From the NCBI GenBank assembly GCA_910588565.1, contig CAJUPF010000013.1, positions 1 to 52,878 of the forward strand: a stretch of 52,878 bases of DNA, in the 5' to 3' direction. A model generated the notes under the pieces. The model worked only from the letters and a program-made list of their open reading frames with translations, did no database searches and had not been told where the DNA came from. Below are positions 33,927 to 42,577 of the stretch, piece by piece. Both the position numbers and the translations under genes were made by a program. This DNA is from an uncultured Lachnospiraceae bacterium. GTDB lineage: Bacteria > Bacillota > Clostridia > Lachnospirales > Lachnospiraceae. The first letter of the stretch is position 1; every line of letters begins with the position of its first letter.

Positions 33927-35185
33927 GCAGTCTTAGCGCGATGCAGAAGATGCATTATATTGTGGACAGAAGCGGTAATTTTTACCGGATCAATGGTAAT
34001 GACCAGCTGGTGGCAGCCAGCGGCAGAGAGGATGCTGGGGTATTTGGTTTTCTGGAAGCAAATCAGCGGATTGGCGGCGGCAAAAAAGCACAGTTCTATT
34101 CCGCTGTTCCGGTGGACGAGTACGAGGGAACAGACGAAGCAAAAGCAGCTTTGCCAACAGAACAAAAGAAATCCGCCAATACGGCGCCCAGAATGGAGGA
34201 AGCATATAAGCCTGATCCGGAACGGAGCGATGCTGCCATATGTGAGAGCGAATCTAAAATGTCGCTTCCCTATGATATGAAATGTATTGACTGGAAAGAA
34301 TATCTAACACATTTCTGCTATATTGCGGCTAATGTGCATAACTATATCGATGAATTGAATCAGGAATTATCCGATCTGGATATGCAGACCTGTGATATGA
34401 TGCATTACATTGAGCTTTACGATCAGAATGAAGAAGACAGTATCCGTTTGATTGCTCTGTTAAAGGAGTGCCGGGAACAGAGACGGGATGTAAAAGACGA
34501 AATGAACCGGGTGGAATGGTTTCAAAGGGCGATTGGGAGCAGCAGCAATATTGCAAAGGCAAGGGATGGCATTAAGCAGATGGATAAGCTAAAGACCCGT
34601 GTATATCATCCGAGGAAACTAAAAGCATTGTTCAAGGACTGCCCGGAAAAAACAGTGCGAAGCAGTAAACTGATACGGGCTTTTACATCAGATACCTGTC
34701 TGGATATTGAGAAAGAATTTACGGAGGAACCAGATATGGACTACATAACAGAAGAAGGTGAATATATGGAATATACAAAGCAGACGACGATCTTTGACGG
34801 CGCAGAAAATAATTGGAGAGAATTTGCAAAACAGCAGGCGGACTTTTTTGCAAATGCAGAGCAGTATATGTATAATCTTCAGGCGGATTTGGAGGAACTT
34901 GATCTGGAACTGGAACAGACGCTGCGTGAAATTGAGGATGCGAATTATAATGTGGCGCAGGGATATAAAGTATTTAAACATCTCAAAGACCTGCGCAATG
35001 CAAAAAAAGAAAAACAAAAGGAGCTGGACTGTCTGTATATTCTGACGGAGCGTTTCGACTGCGGGGCTATGGCTGAGGTTATGGATGAATGTGTCTGCGA
35101 CATAGAATCTGTACTTGCAGAGCCGGAACAGGCCATACAGGAAACCGATGAAGTAAGGGAACTTGAACCGGCTATGGCTGGGTAA
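33923..35185 (+). CDS. Uncharacterised protein with two duplicated helical hairpins
   Basis: The 420-residue protein has no signal peptide or membrane helix. Residues 8-65 form a small domain (HYIVDRSGNFYRINGND, VFGFLEANQRIGGGKKAQFYSAVP) that I recall from other Clostridia hypotheticals. After a charged linker come two related segments of about 80 residues: 123-205 (DWKEYLTHFCYIAANVHNYI and onward) and 297-378 (NWREFAKQQADFFANAEQYM and onward). Both share W-(K/R)-E-(Y/F), an AN-(V/A)-x-x-Y-(I/M) turn, ELxxxL(S/E)-x-LD, and end in KE(x)(E/Q)... helices; each should fold as an antiparallel coiled coil. It is acidic. Start ATG has GAGGAGGAAGG upstream and overlaps the mini-protein stop. Function unknown; a scaffold role would fit. 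Confidence 0.7.
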   Translation: MSSLSAMQKMHYIVDRSGNFYRINGNDQLVAASGREDAGVFGFLEANQRIGGGKKAQFYSAVPVDEYEGTDEAKAALPTEQKKSANTAPRMEEAYKPDPERSDAAICESESKMSLPYDMKCIDWKEYLTHFCYIAANVHNYIDELNQELSDLDMQTCDMMHYIELYDQNEEDSIRLIALLKECREQRRDVKDEMNRVEWFQRAIGSSSNIAKARDGIKQMDKLKTRVYHPRKLKALFKDCPEKTVRSSKLIRAFTSDTCLDIEKEFTEEPDMDYITEEGEYMEYTKQTTIFDGAENNWREFAKQQADFFANAEQYMYNLQADLEELDLELEQTLREIEDANYNVAQGYKVFKHLKDLRNAKKEKQKELDCLYILTERFDCGAMAEVMDECVCDIESVLAEPEQAIQETDEVRELEPAMAG

Positions 35186-35284
35186 TATTGCATTTCAAAT
35201 GAAAATGGTCTTGTCTGGCGAACGGACTGTTTTTACAGATTTGCTATAGCGCAGCGGATCGTTCCAGACAAAGACAAGGCTGAA

Positions 35285-35310
35285 GGCGTCTGATAGCAGG
35301 CGTCTTTTTT
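35285..35310 (+). terminator. Terminator after the helical-hairpin gene
   Basis: GGCGTC (35285-35290) pairs with a second GGCGTC (35299-35304) in antiparallel with two G-U pairs, followed by TTTTTT. The rest of 35186-35280 shows no gene. Confidence 0.55.
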
Positions 35311-35353
35311 ATTGCAGGGATAACATAAACCATCAAAGAATAAAGAAAATCCA

Positions 35354-35393
35354 CCCCGGCTGTTCGCTCTGCATCAGAGAAGCCGGGGTTTTT
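35354..35393 (+). terminator. Second strong terminator
   Basis: CCCCGGCT (35354-35361) and AGCCGGGG (35381-35388) form a perfect 8-bp GC-rich stem followed by TTTTTC. It isolates the secreted-enzyme gene downstream. Confidence 0.85.
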
Positions 35394-35574
35394 CTTATCA
35401 AAGCATGATGTTGCCGTTTTTGTATTTCAGAACTTGCTGCAGCCCATATAATTTCAGGTACCTTGCTTATTTTTTATGTCAAAATAGCTATGATTCTTTT
35501 GCTTGTATGCGAAAAGAAAAGCAAAATAACATAAGAAAAAGTAGAAATCAATCATGTATTGGATTTTTGCGGAT

Positions 35575-35583
35575 TGTTATAAT
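35575..35583 (+). promoter_or_regulatory. Extended -10 promoter of the secreted enzyme gene
   Basis: TG-T-TATAAT is a perfect extended -10 element; the -35 region (TGTATT, 35555-35560) is poor, as is common for extended -10 promoters. The ATG follows 47 bases later. Between 35394 and 35560 I see nothing else. Confidence 0.6.
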
Positions 35584-35630
35584 GATACTACAAAAAACAA
35601 CCTATCAGTTATAAAAAAGGAGGAGAAACA

Positions 35631-38600
35631 ATGAGGCAAAACACCAGAACGAAACTAAAAAAGAGACTTCTCAGTATGCTGCTGAGCCTTACGATGATTG
35701 TAAGCGGGATTACACCGGCGTTTGCAGCAGGGGAGGAAGGGAACAGCACGTTGAATCCGCTGGTTGCAGTAATTGAAAAGGTAACGTCTGGAGATGAGCT
35801 GAACCTGACGGAGGAAGGCGCGCTGGACTGGGTGCATATTTCAGGACAGAGAATTAACCGGAAAAAAGACGTGCAGGAAGTGATCGGATTTGAGAATGTG
35901 ACAGGAGAGGATATTCAGCCGGTAGGCGATTCTCCGATGCTGTATACATGGACAGACGGAAATTTGGATGAGACGTCGTCACGCGCACCAAAAGCCGGAG
36001 CGTTCATGTACAAAAGGGGAGATGAGGAATCTGTTGGAAAACCTATTGTGGGAAAGACCTTTAAAATCACTCTTCCGGCCGCAGAGGAGACCAGGATGCT
36101 GACATTTGTGTCAGGAATCTGGCAGGCAACCGCGACGTTTCAGATTTGTGTCAATGGAGAGGAAACCCCGGTTTACACAACAGAGTTAAAAGCGGGCGGA
36201 GACGCGCAGGTAAGGAAATATACACTGGTTATCCGTGAAAATAACTCGGTGGAAGTAACGGCAATCATTACAGAGAAGTCATATTTTGACGGAAATATGT
36301 CACTTGGCGGAATCGCACTGAAAAGCGCAGAGCCTTCCCCGATTTCTGTAAAAGTGCAGGATGCTGTGAATGGACGGACGATGAATCTGACAGAACGCGG
36401 GGATGAGGACTGGATTCATTTTGAAGGGGATAAAGCAACTGTTAATTATAAAGCAGCGCCAGTGACGCCGCCGGAACCTGCAACACGGCCGATCGAATAT
36501 GAAAAGCTCAATGATGATGAAATAACTACAATGGGAGACGCGCCTATTTCGTATTCCTGGTCTGACGGGACGCCAGACGAAGTAGTAGAAAATAATACAA
36601 GTGGAGCTGTTTTTACTTATAAAAATGGAGATGGCAATACTGTTGGCAGTCCGCTTACAGAAGCGGCTGGCTATAAGATGAAAATTGCTGCGGCTCCCTA
36701 TGAGCGCGAGCTGGTGTTTGTATCAGGCGTCTGGAATGCGAATGCGGAGATTTCTATTATTCTGGATGGGGAAAGCAAACCAATTTACGAGAATAAAGAG
36801 CTGATGGCAGGAAAGAATGCTGTAAATAAGGTATATACAGTGACAATTGCTGAAAACAAAGGTTTGACAGTAACGGGTACGATTAAGCAAAAGAATCATT
36901 CTTATGGTAATTTCAATCTTCAGGCAGCGGCATTGTCCAGAAATCAGACGCTGAATGATTTTGAAACTCAGTTAAAAGAGATGCTGCAGGAATGCAAAGG
37001 CTTAAATCTCGGAGATTATGAAGAGTTTTACGCAAACCAGCTGGAAGCTGAAATTTCCTATGCGGAAGCATTGATAGAAAGCGGAACCGCGTCAAACGGG
37101 GACTATTATATTGCATATTTATTCCTGTCACAGGCACATGAAAGCTGCCTGAAGTCAGAGCTGGACGGCCAGTATACTTATGAATCCAACAGCGGGCTGA
37201 CTGCTTCCTTTGGCTGGGAAGGTGATAAAGACGCGCCGATTGCTTATTTAGACGGAAGCTATAAATTGCGGGACAATGGCAATACAATGGTTACCTTTGG
37301 AGTAAAGGATATTCCGGGGAAGATTAAATGGTACAATGCGGAAGGATATCTGCCATGCTTTATCAGTGAATATTCCAAAGACGGCTTGGATTGTAAGATT
37401 GAAAATTTTGCCAACAAACATACAATAAATGAAAATGATTATGAAATTGCGTATTCCAGGATAACCGTGGAAAATAAATCAGAGGAAGAGAAACGGCTTC
37501 CGGTTGTTTCCGGCCAGTTGATTGCTTTGAATGATGCTGCACGCACAGCGAAAAGAATCGGAGCGGGAGAAACTGTGGTAAGAGAATATGCGATTGGCGC
37601 AGACAGATTTGGCGGAACTTATGACTATCCGGCGGCAGAAGAGATTGCGGCACAGGGTAGTTTTGAGGAAAACTATACAGAGATGAAAAATTATTGGAAT
37701 ACTCGTCTGGAGCCGCTGAGTGAGATTACAAGCCTGCCGAATCAGGAACTGATCAACGCCTATAAAGCGGGATTTATCTATACCCTGATAATCCGGGACG
37801 ATGTAAACGGGCAGAAACAGCTCCATGTAGGAGAGAACGGATACGATCAGATGTTCGATCATGATACGATCGGCATTGTAGCCAGCCTTCTGACAATAGG
37901 TGATTTTACCTATGCGAAGGAGTATCTGGCAACGCTTCCGGCACAGCTGCAGTATGATGACGCAAAGTGGAAATACAGCTGGCCATATGCAATTTATCTT
38001 CAGAAAACAGATGATATCGAATTTATTGTCTCAAAATATGATGTAATCAAGAAAAATACGCACCATGTGGAGACAGACAGAGATATGGACGCCGGGGGAA
38101 TCATTAAGAGAACATTTGCGATTGATTCCAGCGGTTACTGGCTGATTGATAACTGGGCAGCGTTAGCAGGCCTGACGACCTATCGGTATTTATGCGAACG
38201 TTTAAATGCAGCAGCTCCTTTGGAAGAATATCAGACAGAAATAACCTGGGCAGAAAACTTATATGATGATTTGCTGGAAAGCGTAGAAGCAAAACAGCGG
38301 ACCATGCGGGAAGAAAATAATTACCCATATCTTTCCATCGATATGACCAGGACAACTGAAAACAGCGAAAGAGGAGATGCAAGAGACGCAAACTGGGCTT
38401 CCATGTTCCTGTTTGGCCGCTGGGCATGGGATGGTTATCTGTTTGGCGCGGATCAGGAAAACAGTGAAATGATTGGGCTGATTGACGATACATACCAGCA
38501 TGGATTTGAAAGAAGAGCAGAGATATCAGATACCATTTATAACTTTGGCGGATATCCGCACGGTTATTATTCCAGCGCCTACAATGCCGGTTACGGAAGT

Positions 38601-40586
38601 TCAGCGCTTCGTGGAGAACGATACCGGGAAGCGGGAATCCGGGCATATGAGTTTATGATTGAGAAATCGATGAGCGGACCGTTTGGATGGTGGGAAGGCG
38701 TGAATTATCCGGACGAGAACTCCCCCTGGGATATCGATCATGCAAGAGGCGGCGGCGGTTCCTGCCAGCATATGTGGGGACAGTCTACGGCTACGAAAGT
38801 ATTATACGATGCTCTGATTGCGGAAAAATTAGGTGAAAAAGTGATTATCGGGCGCGGAATACCAAAAGAATGGCTTGCAGAAGGAGAAGCTCCTGTTGAA
38901 ATTAAGAATTATTTAGTAGAAGGGGCGAAAAAAGCCGGATATAAGATGACCACAACAGGAAGCCAGATAACCGTTGAATTTACAGGCGATACACTTACTA
39001 TTCCATATAGTATAGAACTGATTACATTGAAGGATAATATCAGTGGAGTAACTGTGGATGGCAATGCGCAGACAGAAAACATCAATAAGGAAGCAGGGAC
39101 TGTCTTAGTGCCGGCAGGGACAAAGAATGTGGTGATAACATTAGAGGAAAGTATAGAACCTGTGGATAAGAGCGCATTGGAAGAAGCCATTCAGGCAGCG
39201 GAAGCCAAAGATCTGACAGGATATACGGAAGAATCTGTACAAGCATTCCAGGCAGCGATTGCGGCGGCAAAAGCTGTATTTGAAAAAGCAGATGCGACGG
39301 AGCAGGAGGTCAGCGACGCCATTGCAGCTCTGGCAAAAGCAGAAGAAGGGTTAAAGAAACCAGGACAGCCGGAGAAACCGGATAAGAGCAAACTGGAAGA
39401 GGCAATTCAGGCGGCGGAAGCGAAAGATCTCAGTATATACACAGAAGAAAGCGTGGAAGCATATAAAGCAGCGATTGCGGCGGCAAAAGCTATAGTAGAA
39501 AAGGAAGATGCGACGGAGCAGGAGGTCAGCGACGCCATTGCAGCTCTGGCAAAAGCAGAAGAAGGGTTAAAGAAACCAGGACAGCCGGAGAAACCGGATA
39601 AGAGCAAACTGGAAGAGGCAATTCAGGCGGCGGAAGCGAAAGATCTCAGTATATACACAGAAGAAAGCGTGGAAGCATATAAAGCAGCGATTGCGGCGGC
39701 AAAAGCTATAGTAGAAAAGGAAGATGCGACGGAGCAGGAGATCAGCGACGCGATAGCAGCCTTGGCAAAAGCAGAAGAAGGGCTGAAACGCAAAGATGAG
39801 CCACAGAAGCCGGACAATCCAAATTTGCCAAGCAAAGAAACTCTGGCTCAGGCAGATAAAGCAATAAAAGACGCCGAAGCAGTAAATCTGTCCGGTTACA
39901 CGGAAGAATCTGCAAAAGCATATCGGGACGCTATCTGGGCAGTTAAGAATGTGCTTGCCAAAAAAGACGCTACCGAAGCGGAAGTAAAGGCAGCGCTTGC
40001 AGCCCTGGCAAAAGCAAAGGAAGGACTAAAGGTAAAAGTAGAAGGCGGCACAAATCAGGAAGTTAAAGTGAGCAGTATCAAGCTCTCGGCAGCATCAAAG
40101 AAAATTGCGGCAGGCAAGAAAGTGACAGTAAAAGCGGCAGTATCACCTGCCACAGCCAGCAATAAAACCGTAACCTTTAGTACCAGCAATAAGAAATACG
40201 CGACAGTAAGCGCCAAAGGCGTTGTGACAACCAAAAAAGCAGGCGCAGGCAAAACTGTTACAATAACGGCAAAGGCAAAAGACGGAAGCGGGAAGAAAGC
40301 CTCCATTAAGATAAAGATTATGAAGGGCGTCGTGAAAAAGATTAAGCTGAAAGCTGCCAAAACAGTAAAAGCCGGGAAAAAGGTAACCGTAAAAGCGACA
40401 GTCACCGCGACAAAGAATGCGAATAAGACACTGGAATACAGCGTAAACAACAAGAAATACGCATCTGTAAATAAAAAAGGCGTTGTAACAGCGAAAAAAG
40501 CCGGAAAAGGTAAAACTGTTACAGTAACAGCTAAATCGACAGACGGAAGCAATAAAAAAGCTACTGTGAAGATTAGAATCAAATAG
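35631..40586 (+). CDS. Giant secreted putative glycoside hydrolase with FIVAR and Big_2 repeats
   Basis: The 1651-residue protein has a Sec signal peptide (KKRLLSMLLSLTMIVSG, cut after AFA). Two related beta-rich modules follow (about 40-230 and 235-435; each has DxxPxxYxWxDG, TYKNGD/MYKRGD and FVSG(I/V)W). A helical FIVAR-like stretch (440-510) precedes a beta-sandwich (about 515-680) and an alpha-helical barrel-like region (about 690-1130). Aromatic, acidic motifs in that region (YDQMFDHDTIG, DDAKWKYSWPYAIYL, GPFGWWEGVNYPDE, GGGSCQHMWGQS) look like an (alpha/alpha)6 glycosidase. Four FIVAR repeats (1180-1466) and two lysine-rich Big_2 domains (1475-1651) end it. No LPXTG is seen. Position ahead of a kinase, importer and GH65 suggests release of an alpha-glucosidic oligosaccharide outside the cell. 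The GH family was not identified. AAAGGAGGAG precedes the ATG. Confidence 0.72.
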   Translation: MRQNTRTKLKKRLLSMLLSLTMIVSGITPAFAAGEEGNSTLNPLVAVIEKVTSGDELNLTEEGALDWVHISGQRINRKKDVQEVIGFENVTGEDIQPVGDSPMLYTWTDGNLDETSSRAPKAGAFMYKRGDEESVGKPIVGKTFKITLPAAEETRMLTFVSGIWQATATFQICVNGEETPVYTTELKAGGDAQVRKYTLVIRENNSVEVTAIITEKSYFDGNMSLGGIALKSAEPSPISVKVQDAVNGRTMNLTERGDEDWIHFEGDKATVNYKAAPVTPPEPATRPIEYEKLNDDEITTMGDAPISYSWSDGTPDEVVENNTSGAVFTYKNGDGNTVGSPLTEAAGYKMKIAAAPYERELVFVSGVWNANAEISIILDGESKPIYENKELMAGKNAVNKVYTVTIAENKGLTVTGTIKQKNHSYGNFNLQAAALSRNQTLNDFETQLKEMLQECKGLNLGDYEEFYANQLEAEISYAEALIESGTASNGDYYIAYLFLSQAHESCLKSELDGQYTYESNSGLTASFGWEGDKDAPIAYLDGSYKLRDNGNTMVTFGVKDIPGKIKWYNAEGYLPCFISEYSKDGLDCKIENFANKHTINENDYEIAYSRITVENKSEEEKRLPVVSGQLIALNDAARTAKRIGAGETVVREYAIGADRFGGTYDYPAAEEIAAQGSFEENYTEMKNYWNTRLEPLSEITSLPNQELINAYKAGFIYTLIIRDDVNGQKQLHVGENGYDQMFDHDTIGIVASLLTIGDFTYAKEYLATLPAQLQYDDAKWKYSWPYAIYLQKTDDIEFIVSKYDVIKKNTHHVETDRDMDAGGIIKRTFAIDSSGYWLIDNWAALAGLTTYRYLCERLNAAAPLEEYQTEITWAENLYDDLLESVEAKQRTMREENNYPYLSIDMTRTTENSERGDARDANWASMFLFGRWAWDGYLFGADQENSEMIGLIDDTYQHGFERRAEISDTIYNFGGYPHGYYSSAYNAGYGSSALRGERYREAGIRAYEFMIEKSMSGPFGWWEGVNYPDENSPWDIDHARGGGGSCQHMWGQSTATKVLYDALIAEKLGEKVIIGRGIPKEWLAEGEAPVEIKNYLVEGAKKAGYKMTTTGSQITVEFTGDTLTIPYSIELITLKDNISGVTVDGNAQTENINKEAGTVLVPAGTKNVVITLEESIEPVDKSALEEAIQAAEAKDLTGYTEESVQAFQAAIAAAKAVFEKADATEQEVSDAIAALAKAEEGLKKPGQPEKPDKSKLEEAIQAAEAKDLSIYTEESVEAYKAAIAAAKAIVEKEDATEQEVSDAIAALAKAEEGLKKPGQPEKPDKSKLEEAIQAAEAKDLSIYTEESVEAYKAAIAAAKAIVEKEDATEQEISDAIAALAKAEEGLKRKDEPQKPDNPNLPSKETLAQADKAIKDAEAVNLSGYTEESAKAYRDAIWAVKNVLAKKDATEAEVKAALAALAKAKEGLKVKVEGGTNQEVKVSSIKLSAASKKIAAGKKVTVKAAVSPATASNKTVTFSTSNKKYATVSAKGVVTTKKAGAGKTVTITAKAKDGSGKKASIKIKIMKGVVKKIKLKAAKTVKAGKKVTVKATVTATKNANKTLEYSVNNKKYASVNKKGVVTAKKAGKGKTVTVTAKSTDGSNKKATVKIRIK
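39165..39812 (+). repeat. Three tandem 216-base FIVAR repeats inside the enzyme gene
   Basis: Units begin at 39165, 39381 and 39597, each opening GATAAGAGC and encoding 72 residues with KDLxxYTEESV and EQE(V/I)SDAIAALAKAEEGLK. Units 2 and 3 are nearly identical in DNA; unit 1 has diverged in its first half only. A fourth, more divergent copy follows to about 40035. Copy number is likely to vary by recombination. Confidence 0.9.
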
Positions 40587-40727
40587 CGCTGCGTTTCGCC
40601 TGCAGCCGTGCGTTTGGGGCGCGGCTGGAGGCAGTGGTGCAAAAATAGAACGGTTTTGCCTATGGAATCGGAACGTGGAAGGCCAGACCGCTGTGTAAAA
40701 AGCAAATACATATCAAGAATGGGGTTG

Positions 40728-40756
40728 TTGTAACATAACTGATCTTCAGTTATAGA
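40728..40756 (+). promoter_or_regulatory. Promoter with embedded palindrome for the kinase-regulator genes
   Basis: TTGTAA (40728-40733) and TATAGA (40751-40756) are 17 bases apart. The spacer is almost filled by ATAACTGA-TCT-TCAGTTAT (40735-40753), a perfect 8-base inverted repeat, well placed for a repressor or for autoregulation by the AraC-type regulator. The GC-rich hairpin at about 40594-40632 after the preceding stop lacks a T-tract. Confidence 0.55.
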
Positions 40757-40795
40757 GTGACAATCCCATTCTGCATAACACGAGGGGGAAACGTG

Positions 40796-42577
40796 ATGTC
40801 TGAAGAAGAGAAAAAGAAAGTCAAATTGTCTTCTGCTTCGATGCGGGATCAGATGATGGTGCTTTTTGTGGGCGCAATGTTTGCAGGAATGATGCTGCAG
40901 GGAATCCTCATGTTTATCAATCTATACGCCAATACGGAAAACAGTATGTCAAATAATATTGATACATCCGTATCGGCAATTGCGAAATCTATGGAGCAGG
41001 CATTTCTGATTACGGAAAATCTTGTGCTGGAACTATCGGCAAGTGAAGGGGTACAGAAATGGATTCGGGATGAAACCTATTATGACAGAGAAAGTCCCGA
41101 TTTTTATGTCAGGCGATCCGAACTGGATCGGGAACTGCAGCGGGTGCTGGTGTACAGTAATGCCAAAAAGCTGAACGTCATTGATTATGCCGTGATCTAT
41201 GAAGACGGGGAGCTTCTGGGGTATACCGATCTCCAGGCAGTCGGGGAGTCTTCTATTTTATATGAATCCAGGCAGGTTTATGACGAAATTGCCGGACGTC
41301 AGGACGATTATGTGTATACCAAACTGATTATGGGATCGCGCAATGTGATTTTCCATGTCAGAAGGGTAAAAGCAGATTTTACCGGAGAAAACCAGCTTGT
41401 GCTTATGGTTGCCGCCAACGAAAAAAGCATTCGGGAACGGTACAGCGATCTGGATACGGATAACGGCGGCATTGTATATCTGACGGACGGGCAGCGGCAG
41501 ATTGTTTCGAGCAGCCAGAAGGAAGAGATCGGGCAGTATTTAGATGAGACGGTTTTTCAGGATGTGGAAGACAGATATCTGGTTACGGAAAAGGAGATCA
41601 AAGAGTTCGGCCTGCAGCTTTTTTACCTGTATCCCAAGGAAATTCTGACAATGCAGATTTGGGGTGGAATCCGCTCTTATCTGGCGTTCAGCATTGGAAT
41701 TATTGTGGTCAGCCTGGCGATTGCTGTATTTCTGGGCATACGCTCCACCCGCTTTATGGATGAATTTATCTGTGCGTTAAACAGTGTGCGTGAAAAAGAT
41801 TATGATGTAAAAATAAGCAGATATAAAAATAAAGAAATTGACCGGATCGGCGAGGCGTTTAACGATATGACGATGGAAATCAAAGAACTGGTGCAGAATA
41901 AATACGAATCGCAGCTTCTGCTGAATGAAATGGAAATCCGGTTTTTGCAGCATCAGATGAATCCGCACTTTTTGTTTAATGTATTGCTGACAATTCAGAT
42001 CAAGGCTAAGCGATGCAAGGATGAGACGATTTATAAGATGGTATCAAGTTTGTCGGTTCTTTTAAGAGCCAGCATATTTACGCGGGATATGAAAAAAATT
42101 ACAGTGCGGGAAGAACTGGAATATGTGGAATTTTACCTGTATCTGCAGAGCATACGGTTTGAAGATAAAATTTCTTATGGAATTACCGTGGAGGATGAAG
42201 GCATACGGAAATGTATGATACCAAAATTCAGCATTGAGCCGATTGTGGAAAACGCAGTGATACATGGCATTGAATCCACAGACGCCATGGGGGATATCCA
42301 GATCGGGATCAGGCGGGAAAAAGGCGATCTTGTCATACAGGTAACGGATAACGGGATTGGGTTTGATGCGGAGCAATACCAGAAGGAAATGGAGCAGAAG
42401 GAGCAGAGCGGGATTGGCGGAGCCAGAGAAAAGGTAGGGCTGAAAAATGTGGCGCTGAGAATCCGGCATATTTATGGGGAACAGTACGGCGTAAAGATAG
42501 AGAGCCAGAAGAACAGGGGGACGGCAATTGAGATCAGAATACCAGCGGAGGTGGAGCAGGAATGTACAATATATTAA
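40796..42577 (+). CDS. YesM-type sensor histidine kinase
   Basis: The 593-residue membrane kinase has a first helix near 20-45, an extracellular sensor (about 46-290), a second helix near 295-317, a HAMP domain and a His_kinase domain of the LytS/YesM type. The phospho-acceptor is H391 in QMNPHFLFN; N-box FSIEPIVENAVIHGIES and G-box DNGIGF follow. Such kinases sense extracellular sugars, often through the cognate binding protein. Start ATG 40796 follows GAGGGGGAAA; the in-frame extension to 40757 has no site. It overlaps the regulator gene by 16 bases, so the pair is co-expressed. Confidence 0.9.
   Translation: MSEEEKKKVKLSSASMRDQMMVLFVGAMFAGMMLQGILMFINLYANTENSMSNNIDTSVSAIAKSMEQAFLITENLVLELSASEGVQKWIRDETYYDRESPDFYVRRSELDRELQRVLVYSNAKKLNVIDYAVIYEDGELLGYTDLQAVGESSILYESRQVYDEIAGRQDDYVYTKLIMGSRNVIFHVRRVKADFTGENQLVLMVAANEKSIRERYSDLDTDNGGIVYLTDGQRQIVSSSQKEEIGQYLDETVFQDVEDRYLVTEKEIKEFGLQLFYLYPKEILTMQIWGGIRSYLAFSIGIIVVSLAIAVFLGIRSTRFMDEFICALNSVREKDYDVKISRYKNKEIDRIGEAFNDMTMEIKELVQNKYESQLLLNEMEIRFLQHQMNPHFLFNVLLTIQIKAKRCKDETIYKMVSSLSVLLRASIFTRDMKKITVREELEYVEFYLYLQSIRFEDKISYGITVEDEGIRKCMIPKFSIEPIVENAVIHGIESTDAMGDIQIGIRREKGDLVIQVTDNGIGFDAEQYQKEMEQKEQSGIGGAREKVGLKNVALRIRHIYGEQYGVKIESQKNRGTAIEIRIPAEVEQECTIY

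Noticed and set aside
39165..40035. Regular 216-base periodicity considered as a CRISPR or satellite array
   Set aside because: The repeats are in frame within a secreted protein and encode FIVAR hairpins; there are no unique spacers.
40594..40632. GC-rich hairpin after the secreted enzyme gene considered as a terminator
   Set aside because: Imperfect stem and no T-tract follows, so termination cannot be supported.
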